Positions 1 through 9,169 of a stretch of DNA of 31,443 nucleotides are shown here, piece after piece. The notes under the pieces were generated by a model. It saw nothing but the letters and a program-made list of their open reading frames with translations, was not told the origin of the DNA and did no database searches. This DNA is from Hondaea fermentalgiana (Eukaryota > Sar > Bigyra > Thraustochytrida > Thraustochytriidae): positions 40,154 to 71,596 of the forward strand of contig NPFB01000121.1 of the NCBI GenBank assembly GCA_014084085.1. The letters run 5' to 3'. Every line of letters starts with the position of its first letter. Positions within the stretch are counted from its first letter, which is position 1. The translations under genes were made by a program, and so were the position numbers.

Positions 1-60
1 CTCTGCGCGCCGCTGCGGCCGTCGGCCAGCCGCTCCGCGCGACCGCGCCCAGCCGACGGA

Positions 61-131
61 GCCACGCCGCGCCACGCCACGCCACGCCGCGCCACGCCGC
101 GCCCAGCCACGCCGCGCCCAGCCGAGCCGAG
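61..131. repeat. Degenerate GC-rich 10-bp tandem repeat
   Basis: The unit GCCACGCCGC recurs about four times with small variants between 61 and 120, then decays into GCCGAGCCGA. It is simple-sequence DNA at the edge of the window with no reading frame of its own. It may continue a longer satellite-like stretch to the left. Confidence 0.75.
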
Positions 132-900
132 CTGTGATTGGATGATCGAGGGCTCGCCGCCGGTGCCGCCGCTGCTCCTGTTGATCGACTGACTGACGAG
201 ACAGAGGGAAGGAATGAACGGGCAGTCGAAAGGATCTTATTCACCGTCATTCCCGTTGTTTTTCCCTGCTGGGCGTGTTGCAGGGCATGGCGCACGCCAA
301 GGAGGATGCAGAGGAGGACGCCGAGGAGGCAGACAGCCACGCCTGCACTTTGGCCAACCTGCGAGGCTGGGCTGGTGGGTTGTTTTGAGGGGGGTGGTTG
401 GCTTGGGGTGCAGGAGAAGAGGCGCGGACCTCCAGCTGCATGTGGGGCGAAGCGGTCTTGCGCACTGCGCGACACGGAGAGCGTCGTCAAATATCCTGTC
501 ATTGTCACCCATGCTCAGACTGGGTCTTGTTGATCTCGTCCTTAGATCTCAAGCTGCAAAAGCTTGAACGGTATACCTTCACATAAAAAAAAAGTGAAAG
601 AGAGAAGCGCGAGGCAATGCTCTTAGGACAATGCGCGGGAGGCTGAATGTTGGCAGCCCCGAAACTTCTTCGGAGCAGGGAAAGCAAGCAAAAGAAATGA
701 AAATTTCATTCAATACTTGGGTCATGAGTGTCTTCTCTGTAGGCGCTTGGAAAAATGCTCTAATTGCATTTGGCTTTTTTCTCACCTTATACCGATTGAC
801 AGGCGATTCGACAAAAGGTTGGGCTGAAAACCTTCTTGTGCCAAATAGAAAGCAGGGATCGCTCTGATTTACACACACACACAAAGAGAAAAGGTAAAAG
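132..900. other. Non-coding region downstream of the channel gene
   Basis: No convincing gene is seen. The short open frames here overlap on both strands, several begin at non-ATG codons, and none has recognisable domains. The right part (about 600-900) is more AT-rich and should hold the 3' UTR and polyadenylation signals of the minus-strand channel gene. A short (AC)n run lies at 871-883. Confidence 0.5.
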
Positions 901-3900
901 TCAAAATGTACCCGCTTTCGTCTTGATAAAGGCAGCTTTCGCTTCGCTTGCAGCAAGATGCAAGTCCCGGGCGGACTGCGTCGCTGCTAACAAAGAATCC
1001 ACCTGGAGCGACCGCCGACGCGGAAGCTGCGCAATCTGCTGGGCGGTAGCATCCTCCTCAATCAAAGCTTCCAGGGGCGTTGGCCCTTTGCCCTTGGAAC
1101 TTGCAAATCCGGAAAAATCAGATGTGCTTGTGGCCATGAAAGTGCGCAGTCGTTGCACATCGATCTCATCTCGAGACTTCCGGACGCCCATTACTGAGAG
1201 AAGAGGGTGGTTTGCGTCAAGTTCCCGCTTGTAAAGATGCGCATAGGAACGGCGAACAGCGACTTGACTATCTGCCGCCTGAAGCAACGGTCGCTCGCCC
1301 GGCTTCGCTTGCGACGAGGCCGCGTGTAACATGGAACGTAGAATGCGTCGCTGCATCATCCCTCGGAACCAGGACTGAATCGTTAAGGCCGCCAAGGCGC
1401 ATGCAATAAATTGGCGCTTTCGAACGCGATGCACGCGCTCCTCCGTGGACATGCTGGACTCGTCAACATTGACCATGACGACCACCTGCAGCACCTCGAA
1501 AAAACTCACCGACGGCTCCCCTGCCTTGGCCACTTCCCCGTTTGGAAGTGCACAAGGATAGCGCGTCGATATATTGTCAAAGATCTCGAAGCGTGCCTGA
1601 TTGTACTGCACCTTTTTCTGACGTTCGGTGAATTCCTTCTTATCCCCAAACACAAACGGTATTCCCAAGTCGTAAAAAAGCTTGCAAAAAAGACGCGTGG
1701 AAATTCGACCTGTTGCACTCGGATCAAGGCCTGCCCAGACATCTTGAAAACGAACAAGCTGGCTCTCCGAAAAGGCCCAGCGCGTTGTCTGCGCTTTCAA
1801 CTTTGACTCGTAGGCGTCGACAATGGTGGCCGTGTACAGATTCAAAAAGACGCCAAAACAGATGAAGAAAAACGAGTAAAAGAAGACGCGTGAGCCCACG
1901 AAAGATCCACAATTTACGCCCTCCATGCAAGCCGGCGCCCCCACGCCGCACTCGCGCATAATTTTTATCCAATTGTCGCCGGCGGCAACTTGAAAAATTG
2001 TCAATAGCGCTTCTGGAAACGTGACAAAGCTAGCTGTGACCCCAAGCGCAGCACCATCTTTCACAGTGGCAAACATTTGCATACCCAGAACCGCATAGAT
2101 GAAGAGGACCATAAAGAAGACCAATGTGACATTCAGCATGAGCAACAAGCACTCCGAAAGCACCTGAAGCACATGCCGCAATGTGGCTGAGCCCATGCCA
2201 GCTATTTGGATGAGGCGACTGAAATCAAGACCGCGCAACGCCACGAGAAGCCGAATAGGAATCCCTGATTCCGGCACAAGCGCCACGAGACTCAGCACGC
2301 AGGCCACAATCGAGATAGTATTGGAAAGATGTATACGGCGATAAAGTTTTCCCGTGCGCAAATTGTATGCGCACTTGGAGACAACATTCGAAACGCCGGC
2401 TCCGAGAATCTGCGCGCAATGCACCGCAATAGCCAGTACCACAAACGCCGTGTGGCCGAGCACCTCAAGCGCGGACTTCTCTGCGTCTTCCGCCGTCATC
2501 GTCTCGATGACAATCACGAAGAGCAAATGCGCCAGGAAGACAAGAGTGCATGCAATGTTGAGGCGACCGGAAATAAAAGCTTGATAGCACCAGTTGCAAA
2601 GCTTTCCCTTTGGCTCTTGGAGACGCGGTGCAATGTGCGCCATGACGCGCTTCATCTCGACCCATTCGAGTTGGTCCGCCGTGAGTAGCATGTTTCCCGA
2701 GTATTTGCGAAAGGAACCTACAATCACACCCACAAAAAGCTTCATCATAAAGAAGCTGCCAAAGTATATGAAGACGACGAAAAACACCGAATGCGTGGGA
2801 GCCGCATCGCGTTGCGGCTGTGCATCGACTGCGGTCGTGTCCATTGCTACATAAAGCTTTTCGGGCCAACCCTTGAGCGAGACCGTTTCAATCAACGTCG
2901 CAAAGGCGTCTCCAATCGAGTCAAAACCAAAGGGAGGCGGCGCCCAGACGCGAGGCAGCAAGATCCCCGAATCAGCGTCGACAAAGTGGCCCGTGCAAGC
3001 TGCGCGGTCCGCCACGCTCGCGTCGTTGCACCTCCAAAAGAGGCCCATAAAGGCTTCCATGCCAACGAGCCCAAAGGTGAAGAAATAAACCAGGAGAAGT
3101 AAGATTGTGTAGGAGACGGGCTGCGCTGCGCGAAGCAGAGCGTCAACAATAATTTTCAGGCCCTCGTTGCGGTTGATCATACGCAGAGGCCGCAGAATGC
3201 GGCCCGTGCGTAGAACACGGCTTGCACTGCCCCCACTGCCGGCCAAACCCACATAGCTGACAATGAGCACCACAAAGTCAAGCCAATTCCACCCACTTCG
3301 AAGGTAGCTTTCCGAAGGAAGGACAAAGCCGTACGCGATCACCTTGACTCCAAACTCGAGAGTAAAGACGGCCAGAAAAATCATGTCTGAAACCTCGAGC
3401 ACGACTTCTAGCAGTCCCGTAGGTGGGCGGGCAGGCGACTCCAGGGTAAGCGAGACACTGCTCAGCATCACGACAAAGAGAATGAAACCCTTGAACCAGG
3501 CGTGCTCGCTTAATTGGGCCATGGTTGTTCGCATGGTTGCGTGAGGCGGCAGAACCAAGAGAGAATATTCGCGTCGTTGCGGCGGAATAATTCGCGCAAA
3601 GCGAGACAAAAGACTGCTTTTTCTCCCATCCTCTACAAGGCATTGCGCTTGAATGCTGGCTTTGTCATGGGAGCTCTGGTCACCATGGCCCAGACTTGAC
3701 GAATCCCGGTTGTCGCGGAGTGTGAGCGCCTTTTTATCTTTGATTACTTTCTCCTTTTGCGCGAGGGTCCGGAGAACATCTCTTTCCCTTTCTTCTCGTA
3801 ACTTTTGTAGGGCATCCGGAGAGAGGCCGAAGTTGCTCATGATGATGACGACCAAAAAGTTGAGAATGATAAAAGTCGAAAAAACACCAAACGTCAAAAA

Positions 3901-6267
3901 GAAGATGGGTGCTGTTGACCCCATGCTGCTCTCTAGAATCGAGTAATAGATTGGCCATTGCGCCCCACCCGTCATCATTTGAAAGAGCGTCAAGAGCGCT
4001 GCTGGAAAGGTGTCAAAGTTCGCTCGTGGAGGCGAGTAAGCCTCGGTAAAGTTACCGCCTGCAGCATCAAGCTCTGCTTGAGTTGGCAGACCAAGCTTTG
4101 CTCCATACAGTTGCATCCCCATAATGCCAAAGACGCTGAAAACGAGTCCGCAAAAGAGAATAAGATTCGCAAGCTGAGGAAACGAGTGAATGAGCGCCAT
4201 GAGGATGCGCACAATATCCGCATTGCGACGAAGAAGCCTCACAACACGCAAAAGTCGCAAAATGCGCAAAAGAGACAGGTTGACGAAAGAGCTCGCGAAA
4301 ATGCCCACGACGGAGCTCGTGACCACCACGAAATCAAAGGCATTCCAGACGTTGCCAAGGTATGCGCGGAATCCACCAAGTGCGAGCACTTTGATACCCA
4401 TCTCCAAAAGAAAGAGGCTCGTAAAGCAGAGCTCTGCGTTAGACATCCACCGTTTTTCCGACTCGGGCTGCCCATGGTACTCAAACGCAAAAGAGAGACA
4501 ATTGAGAAGAATCAGCGTGCTGATGCAGCCTCGGAAAATGCTAGAATCCGCGATAAGGGCTGCGACTCTTACCAGCGGCGGCCGAGGCGGTACGGGTTTC
4601 ACGATCTCGCCCACCATGGAGCGAACGTCGGTCACGCGTCGAGTAGCCCGTGCAGTGAAAGTCATTCGTGCGGGTGCGACCATCGCAGACTCGCGCTGGA
4701 TCTTGAGGCTCATACGGTACTTGCGTTCCTTTGCTTTCCGCTGCGTTGAGGTAAAGGTGTTTCGGATAATGGCAATGAAAATAGAAAAGACCATGCCACT
4801 CACGAAAAGATTAAAGACAACAAAAAAGATCACCACAGCCACCGATGACGCCGATGAATCCGTCGCCACCAAAAGCCCTCGCAAATACTCTCCGAGGCCA
4901 GCACGAACCGATACAGCGTACAGCGTATTGAGAGAAGCCAAAAATGACAAGAAACCGCGCCCCGGGGAAGCGTCGAGTTCTACACACGTGGACAATCCCG
5001 GGCACACGAAGCCTGCATCGTTCCCAGGACTGCAATATTGCCGAGGACGGAGTGGCGTCCAGCTCCCGGTGACAGACTCGTCGAACAGCGCGCAATGATA
5101 CTTTAATGTGCTTTGCCACAACCCGGACGCCACGATTGCAGAGAGACCGACAAAGTAAAAGTACAGGAGCATGCATTGCACTACAGCCTTGAGCGTTTTG
5201 ATGAAAGTGTCCACGATCTCACGAATTCCTTCGAGCATTTTGAAGGTCCGGAGGACACGCAGCGCACGTAGCGCACGTAGCGCCGTAAAGTTCAGAGCGC
5301 TCTCGTCCGTCGCCGAGGCTCCAGGAGCGGTAGCGAGGTCACTGAGCCAGCCGGCGGCCACCACGAAAAAGTCCAGCGCGTTCCATGGATCCGATAGGTA
5401 AAAGACGAGACTTTCAAAGGCGAGAATTTTGGCCACGACCTCGATCGTAAAGATCCATGACATTGCAGTATTGATGGCACTGGCAAGCTGAATCTCGGCG
5501 GCATAGCGAGCCCCAAGACTCGAGTCCACTTCGAGCAAGGGAGTCAAACATGCCATGACCGTCACGGAAACGAAGATACAGCATGCCAAGAATATTGTCA
5601 CTGGGCGTCCAAACATGAACGTATGCAGGCGCTCTGCCACGCCAGGTTGATGTGTAGCGGCGGACAGCGATTTAGGTGCATCAAATGTCATGCTTCTCCC
5701 CGCGAGTGCGGCCACGCCGTATGCAAGGCGGTCTCGACGAGCTCGTCCTCCCTGGGCAGCTGGAACTTCGATGTCAATGGATCGTTCTTCGCCTTCCTCG
5801 AGCTGGACGATAATGGAAAAGCATCGATACCCGAGATCCTCAAGGTCAAGCGCATGTTCGCCCGAAGTGCTGCGCATGTACCTTTGCGTCCTCTCGAAGT
5901 TGGCCGTTTCGCGTCCGAGGATGACGCTTTGAATGTCGGCGATGGCAAAGTCCTTTGCATTATCTCGTCGTGATTTGGCATATTTCTCTGTCTTGATCCT
6001 AGAGGAAGATGATCGTATTCGCCACCGCTGGAGAGCTTTGCGCATGCCGTGCCAGCTCGATATGGGAATGATTTGCATTCGCGAGGTCGTGGTCATCTCT
6101 GCCGCGTCCGCCCCCCATTGTGGTGCCGTTTCTGCCGCGGCAATTTCTAAGCGAAGCTTCGCGCGCACAGGCGGTCCGTGGCCCTGGCCATGCAGGAGCA
6201 CCTGTGCTCCGCGCGAGCTCGTCAGCAACGCCGCAAAGTCGCGCAAGCCCGACCGGTCCTCGGCCAT
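901..6267 (-). CDS. Four-domain voltage-gated cation channel alpha subunit (Nav/Cav/NALCN superfamily)
   Basis: This 1,788-residue single-exon protein has the full four-repeat plan of a voltage-gated Na/Ca channel. Domain I spans about 221-508, II 572-812, III 924-1187 and IV 1236-1488. S4 helices carry arginines every third residue in I (R331, R334, R337, R340, K343), II (R668 to R680) and III (R1017 to R1029). Domain IV keeps only R1339, R1345 and R1351. Pore loops lie near 441-465, 754-775, 1117-1142 and 1415-1437. By alignment to Nav/Cav loops the filter positions are A456 (uncertain), G768 or a neighbour, K1132 (motif SLKGW) and D1431. The III-IV linker (1191-1207) resembles the Nav inactivation gate, with MLL where vertebrate Nav has IFM. 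A C-terminal EF-hand-like region (1501-1537) and an IQ motif (I1630-R1640) suggest calmodulin control. Residues 1-200 are unrecognised. The start is the first ATG. Family is certain; ion selectivity is not. Confidence 0.93.
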   Translation of the reverse strand: MAEDRSGLRDFAALLTSSRGAQVLLHGQGHGPPVRAKLRLEIAAAETAPQWGADAAEMTTTSRMQIIPISSWHGMRKALQRWRIRSSSSRIKTEKYAKSRRDNAKDFAIADIQSVILGRETANFERTQRYMRSTSGEHALDLEDLGYRCFSIIVQLEEGEERSIDIEVPAAQGGRARRDRLAYGVAALAGRSMTFDAPKSLSAATHQPGVAERLHTFMFGRPVTIFLACCIFVSVTVMACLTPLLEVDSSLGARYAAEIQLASAINTAMSWIFTIEVVAKILAFESLVFYLSDPWNALDFFVVAAGWLSDLATAPGASATDESALNFTALRALRALRVLRTFKMLEGIREIVDTFIKTLKAVVQCMLLYFYFVGLSAIVASGLWQSTLKYHCALFDESVTGSWTPLRPRQYCSPGNDAGFVCPGLSTCVELDASPGRGFLSFLASLNTLYAVSVRAGLGEYLRGLLVATDSSASSVAVVIFFVVFNLFVSGMVFSIFIAIIRNTFTSTQRKAKERKYRMSLKIQRESAMVAPARMTFTARATRRVTDVRSMVGEIVKPVPPRPPLVRVAALIADSSIFRGCISTLILLNCLSFAFEYHGQPESEKRWMSNAELCFTSLFLLEMGIKVLALGGFRAYLGNVWNAFDFVVVTSSVVGIFASSFVNLSLLRILRLLRVVRLLRRNADIVRILMALIHSFPQLANLILFCGLVFSVFGIMGMQLYGAKLGLPTQAELDAAGGNFTEAYSPPRANFDTFPAALLTLFQMMTGGAQWPIYYSILESSMGSTAPIFFLTFGVFSTFIILNFLVVIIMSNFGLSPDALQKLREERERDVLRTLAQKEKVIKDKKALTLRDNRDSSSLGHGDQSSHDKASIQAQCLVEDGRKSSLLSRFARIIPPQRREYSLLVLPPHATMRTTMAQLSEHAWFKGFILFVVMLSSVSLTLESPARPPTGLLEVVLEVSDMIFLAVFTLEFGVKVIAYGFVLPSESYLRSGWNWLDFVVLIVSYVGLAGSGGSASRVLRTGRILRPLRMINRNEGLKIIVDALLRAAQPVSYTILLLLVYFFTFGLVGMEAFMGLFWRCNDASVADRAACTGHFVDADSGILLPRVWAPPPFGFDSIGDAFATLIETVSLKGWPEKLYVAMDTTAVDAQPQRDAAPTHSVFFVVFIYFGSFFMMKLFVGVIVGSFRKYSGNMLLTADQLEWVEMKRVMAHIAPRLQEPKGKLCNWCYQAFISGRLNIACTLVFLAHLLFVIVIETMTAEDAEKSALEVLGHTAFVVLAIAVHCAQILGAGVSNVVSKCAYNLRTGKLYRRIHLSNTISIVACVLSLVALVPESGIPIRLLVALRGLDFSRLIQIAGMGSATLRHVLQVLSECLLLMLNVTLVFFMVLFIYAVLGMQMFATVKDGAALGVTASFVTFPEALLTIFQVAAGDNWIKIMRECGVGAPACMEGVNCGSFVGSRVFFYSFFFICFGVFLNLYTATIVDAYESKLKAQTTRWAFSESQLVRFQDVWAGLDPSATGRISTRLFCKLFYDLGIPFVFGDKKEFTERQKKVQYNQARFEIFDNISTRYPCALPNGEVAKAGEPSVSFFEVLQVVVMVNVDESSMSTEERVHRVRKRQFIACALAALTIQSWFRGMMQRRILRSMLHAASSQAKPGERPLLQAADSQVAVRRSYAHLYKRELDANHPLLSVMGVRKSRDEIDVQRLRTFMATSTSDFSGFASSKGKGPTPLEALIEEDATAQQIAQLPRRRSLQVDSLLAATQSARDLHLAASEAKAAFIKTKAGTF

Positions 6268-6869
6268 CGTGACGCTGCCGCTGCCCCGCGGGCAGGCTCT
6301 CGACCCGGGCCCAGGTTTGTACCCAACCTGAGAGACACTAGAAATTCCCAGTCATAAAAGGAAACAAGACTCCTCCACTGTCAGGGCTTCTCTTAGAGCC
6401 TTGAGCCTGCTAGTGGCATTGACAGTGAGGTCCTTTCTCCCTCAGGCTTTGGCTCTCAAATTATTCTCTCTCCAAGCACGCAAGCACGCCTACATGCAGG
6501 CAAGCAAACAAACAAAGACCTAGTAGTCGACCGCCCACCGCAAGGCCGCTACGCGCTATCTCGGCCCATGTATGCCATAGGCCTGAAACGGGCTCCCCTC
6601 ATGCACCAGCTCTGGCGGCACGGCCGACCATCCTCGCCCCCAACGCAGCCACCTCCGCAGAGCCGTTGACGAAGTGACCCATGTGCGCAACCCATTTGTT
6701 TTAGGTCTCTTCGGGTCTGCTTCCGCGCTATCGTGCACGGTGCCGCGGCCGGGATGACGGCGCCGCGCGAGGTGCTTGCGGCGAGCAGACCGCCTCGGCG
6801 AACCTGGGCGCGCGCGCGGGATCCGGCGGCGCGGGCAGCGGCGGCGCGGGCCGAGGCCACCGGCCGGGA
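6268..6869. promoter_or_regulatory. Divergent intergenic promoter region (channel / MFS transporter)
   Basis: This 600-bp spacer separates the starts of two genes pointing away from each other, so it must contain both promoters. No gene is seen in it. The 3' half (about 6770-6869) is extremely GC-rich. An inverted repeat lies at 6376-6427 and is listed separately. No clear TATA box was recognised. Confidence 0.55.
6376..6427. repeat. Inverted repeat CACTGTCA ... TGACAGTG
   Basis: CACTGTCA (6376-6383) is the exact reverse complement of TGACAGTG (6420-6427). Allowing one bulge, the arms extend to about 11 bp (CCT outside the left arm, AGG outside the right). A second, imperfect inverted pair overlaps it (GAGCCTTGAGCCTG near 6396 against CAGGCTTTGGCTC near 6442). 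It could be an operator-like site or a hairpin in a 5' leader. Confidence 0.45.
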
Positions 6870-8660
6870 ATGAGACGGCAGCGGTCGTCTGCGGAATCCG
6901 GGGCAGCGCCGAATGCGGCGGCGGCCGAGGTGGAAGCCATGCTGCGCAATTCGAACGAATCCGACGACGGCCACGCCTTCCAGCCTCGCGGGGGCGCGGG
7001 CGCGGGCGGTCGCAGGAAACACCGGGCGACGCCCTCGGTGCGGGAAAATGTAGCCCGCCTCGCTCGCGAGGCGCCGGGGCTTGGTGTCATTTTTGTGTGC
7101 AAACTTCTCAACGCTTTTGCGTACTTTAGCGTGAGCACAAACATTGCTCTCTTCCTGACGGAGGAGTTCCACCTGAACGACTCGGACGCAGGAATGCTGT
7201 ACGGGATCTATGGCGCGGCAATCTCCGTCTACGGCATGCTCCTTGGAAAATACATTGATGAACTTGGAGTGCGTGCGAGCATGCAGCTGGGATTCGCGCT
7301 GGCGGTGTTGTCGCGGTTGTCCATGGCCACGACATCGTCTCTCTGGGTTGTAAAGTTCAATTTGTACCTGGTGTTGCCCATCGCAGACGCGCTTGGCATC
7401 CCTGTGCTGGCGGTTGCCGTGCGCAGACTCGCTCCTGAGCACTTGCGCAGCTTCGCTTTTGGCATCTTCACCGTCATGCTCAATTTCGGAGGCATGCTCA
7501 CAGGCTTTGCCAACGATTTCTTTACCATTGCAGTGGCTCCTGCCACTGCAGAAAAGACAACTGACGCGGAAGGCGACCTTGCCACTGTAGATCTGGCAGG
7601 TGGGCTTTTTGACGGCGTGAGTAGTCATCGCATGATCCTGCTTGCCTGTGCCGGGGCCAGCGCCATCGGCCTTGCTTTGGCCACCTTTGGACTCCGAGAC
7701 TCACGCCTAGGCAAAGACGCATCGGACAACGCAAACGCGAACTCCGCCTCTGCTCGCCGCGGAGGGAACGCCAGTAGTGGCAGTATGCTCGGCCTTTTGC
7801 GCGACCCATCATTTTTGCGCTTCTTCGCTTTCTCAATCATCATGGTGAATCTGCGCAGCATTTTTCGACATTTGGACGCCACGTTGCCAAAGTACTTGGT
7901 GCGAGTTCATGGAGAGACGGTGAACAAGGGTCTGATTTTCTCGTTGAACCCGATCATGATCGTCATCCTTGTGCCCCTCGTATCCGCCTGGACCGCGCAC
8001 CTCGACGCCTTTCGTGTCATTACGGTGGGTGCTTTTATCTCGGCGTCAAGCGCCATGTATCCGGCCATGACCAACGATCTCTGGGCAGCCGTGGGCTTTG
8101 TCGTCCAGCTTTCGCTCGGGGAGTCGCTCTGGAATCCGCGTTTCCTCGACTATCAGGTATCCGTGGCACCCGAGGGCCAGGAGGCTGGTTTCATGGCCTT
8201 GGCCAATGCCCCACTTTTCCTGTCCAAGTTACCCACGGGCTACATGTCGGGATACCTGCTGCAGCATTACTGCCCGCCTCAGCCGTTGTGCGCCCCTGAC
8301 GCAGCGCATTGTCTCGAATGGATCAAGGCTGGAGCTGGCACGTGCGCTAAAACGTTCTGTCTCGATTGCGCCGCGCCATGGGCAGGCCTGTGCGACGCCA
8401 CCTGCCATTTTTGTCCTCAAGCGCTTCTTGCTGCCGGCGAGCCGTGTATTGACACGTTGCAGGAATGCCCGCCGGCGCGAGAGGGCGACCCGCAGTATAT
8501 GTGGTTCGTCATTCTCGTAGTCACACTCATTTCTCCTGTGCTGCTCGTTCTCTTGCAGCGCCACATTCGCGAGCCCCCGCGCGACAGGCGCAAGCAGCAC
8601 GATGAGCTTATTGCCATTGAGAAGATGGAGGTCGCTGGTCTCGTGGAGGAAGCCCCGTGA
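6870..8660 (+). CDS. Major facilitator superfamily transporter with a cysteine-rich loop
   Basis: This 596-residue membrane protein has about 12 predicted transmembrane segments, from residue 71 to 563. The segments fall into two halves split by a cytosolic loop (about 277-312) rich in Asn, Ser and Gly. The loop after TM2 (GKYIDELGVR, 126-135) matches MFS motif A. The TM7-8 region (SLNPIMIVILVPL, 358-370) resembles proton-coupled peptide transporter (POT/PTR) relatives, so a small-solute symporter is plausible; the substrate is unknown. Between the last two membrane helices lies a loop with 11 cysteines (C468 to C533) that should be disulfide-bonded outside the cell or in a lumen. The first ATG is used; M24 is an alternative. 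It is divergent from the channel gene. Confidence 0.85.
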   Translation: MRRQRSSAESGAAPNAAAAEVEAMLRNSNESDDGHAFQPRGGAGAGGRRKHRATPSVRENVARLAREAPGLGVIFVCKLLNAFAYFSVSTNIALFLTEEFHLNDSDAGMLYGIYGAAISVYGMLLGKYIDELGVRASMQLGFALAVLSRLSMATTSSLWVVKFNLYLVLPIADALGIPVLAVAVRRLAPEHLRSFAFGIFTVMLNFGGMLTGFANDFFTIAVAPATAEKTTDAEGDLATVDLAGGLFDGVSSHRMILLACAGASAIGLALATFGLRDSRLGKDASDNANANSASARRGGNASSGSMLGLLRDPSFLRFFAFSIIMVNLRSIFRHLDATLPKYLVRVHGETVNKGLIFSLNPIMIVILVPLVSAWTAHLDAFRVITVGAFISASSAMYPAMTNDLWAAVGFVVQLSLGESLWNPRFLDYQVSVAPEGQEAGFMALANAPLFLSKLPTGYMSGYLLQHYCPPQPLCAPDAAHCLEWIKAGAGTCAKTFCLDCAAPWAGLCDATCHFCPQALLAAGEPCIDTLQECPPAREGDPQYMWFVILVVTLISPVLLVLLQRHIREPPRDRRKQHDELIAIEKMEVAGLVEEAP

Positions 8661-8707
8661 CTCGCTCCAAAGGGCGCGGCCCATACCATGTTTTGACAAT
8701 GATGCCA

Positions 8708-8713
8708 AATAAA
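8708..8713 (+). terminator. Candidate polyadenylation signal AATAAA (repeat copy 1)
   Basis: AATAAA occurs 48 bp after the MFS stop codon inside repeat copy 1. It fits the eukaryotic poly(A) hexamer, though use in this organism is not shown. Confidence 0.4.
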
Positions 8714-8796
8714 ATAGCATAAGGAAGGAACGCCTTTGCGTGTGGTGCCTCGTTGCAACTGGGCGTGGCGCATGATAAGCTTTGGCAATGATACAA

Positions 8797-8802
8797 AATA
8801 AA
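8797..8802 (+). terminator. Candidate polyadenylation signal AATAAA (repeat copy 2)
   Basis: A second AATAAA sits at the equivalent place in repeat copy 2. Copy 3 has lost it (AAATTGCAA). The two copies could give alternative 3' ends. Confidence 0.4.
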
Positions 8803-8925
8803 ACAACATAAAGAACGCTTCTGCGTGTGGTAACTGTTTGCTCGTGATGACTCGCTCCAACTGGCGTGGTGCATGCCAAGTTGATACAATGATGCAAATT
8901 GCAACGGCAACATCAAGAGAAACAG

Positions 8926-9169
8926 TCTACTCGTACTACTGCAGTTTGCGTGCAAGCAATCGTGCGTAGTCTTCATGACGATCTTTCCGTCTGCAGGATC
9001 AATGCCATCGTCGCCGTTGCGTTGCAAAGCTTGCGCATAATGCAGGATGTTATTCGGTCACCGCCAAGTCTATGGCGCGCAAGACGTGCATTGATGCGCG
9101 CGTGCGCCTTTTCGCTCTTTTGTTTTCAACTGCTTTTTGTAAAATAGAAAAATAGTTGCAAATGAGAAC
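8926..9169. other. Convergent spacer between the MFS transporter and the acidic membrane protein
   Basis: The 3' ends of the plus-strand transporter and of the minus-strand gene at 9170-9802 face each other here. I see no gene. The end near 9120-9165 is AT-rich and probably holds the 3' processing signals of the minus-strand gene. Confidence 0.45.

Larger units (their letters stand above)
8661..8925. repeat. Three degenerate direct repeats in the MFS 3' UTR
   Basis: Copies begin at 8661, 8749 and 8851 (spacing 88 and 102 bp). Shared blocks are CTCGCTCCAA or CTCGTTGCAACT, then GGGCGTGGCGCAT-like sequence, then AATGATGCCAAAT or AATGATACAAAAT. Copies 1 and 2 also share AACGC-TTTGCGTGTGGT-like ends. 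The first copy abuts the TGA stop, and TGA also precedes the third copy. It looks like tandem duplication of a 3'-end segment. Confidence 0.7.

Noticed and set aside
138..586. Several 60-130 codon frames on both strands at the left edge
   Set aside because: Mutually overlapping, mostly starting at non-ATG codons, with low-complexity Arg/Pro/Ala composition and no motif.
3958..5098. Plus-strand frames of 263 and 302 codons inside the channel gene
   Set aside because: They are antisense shadows of the conserved channel domains on the minus strand; Arg/Lys/Ser-rich with no domains.
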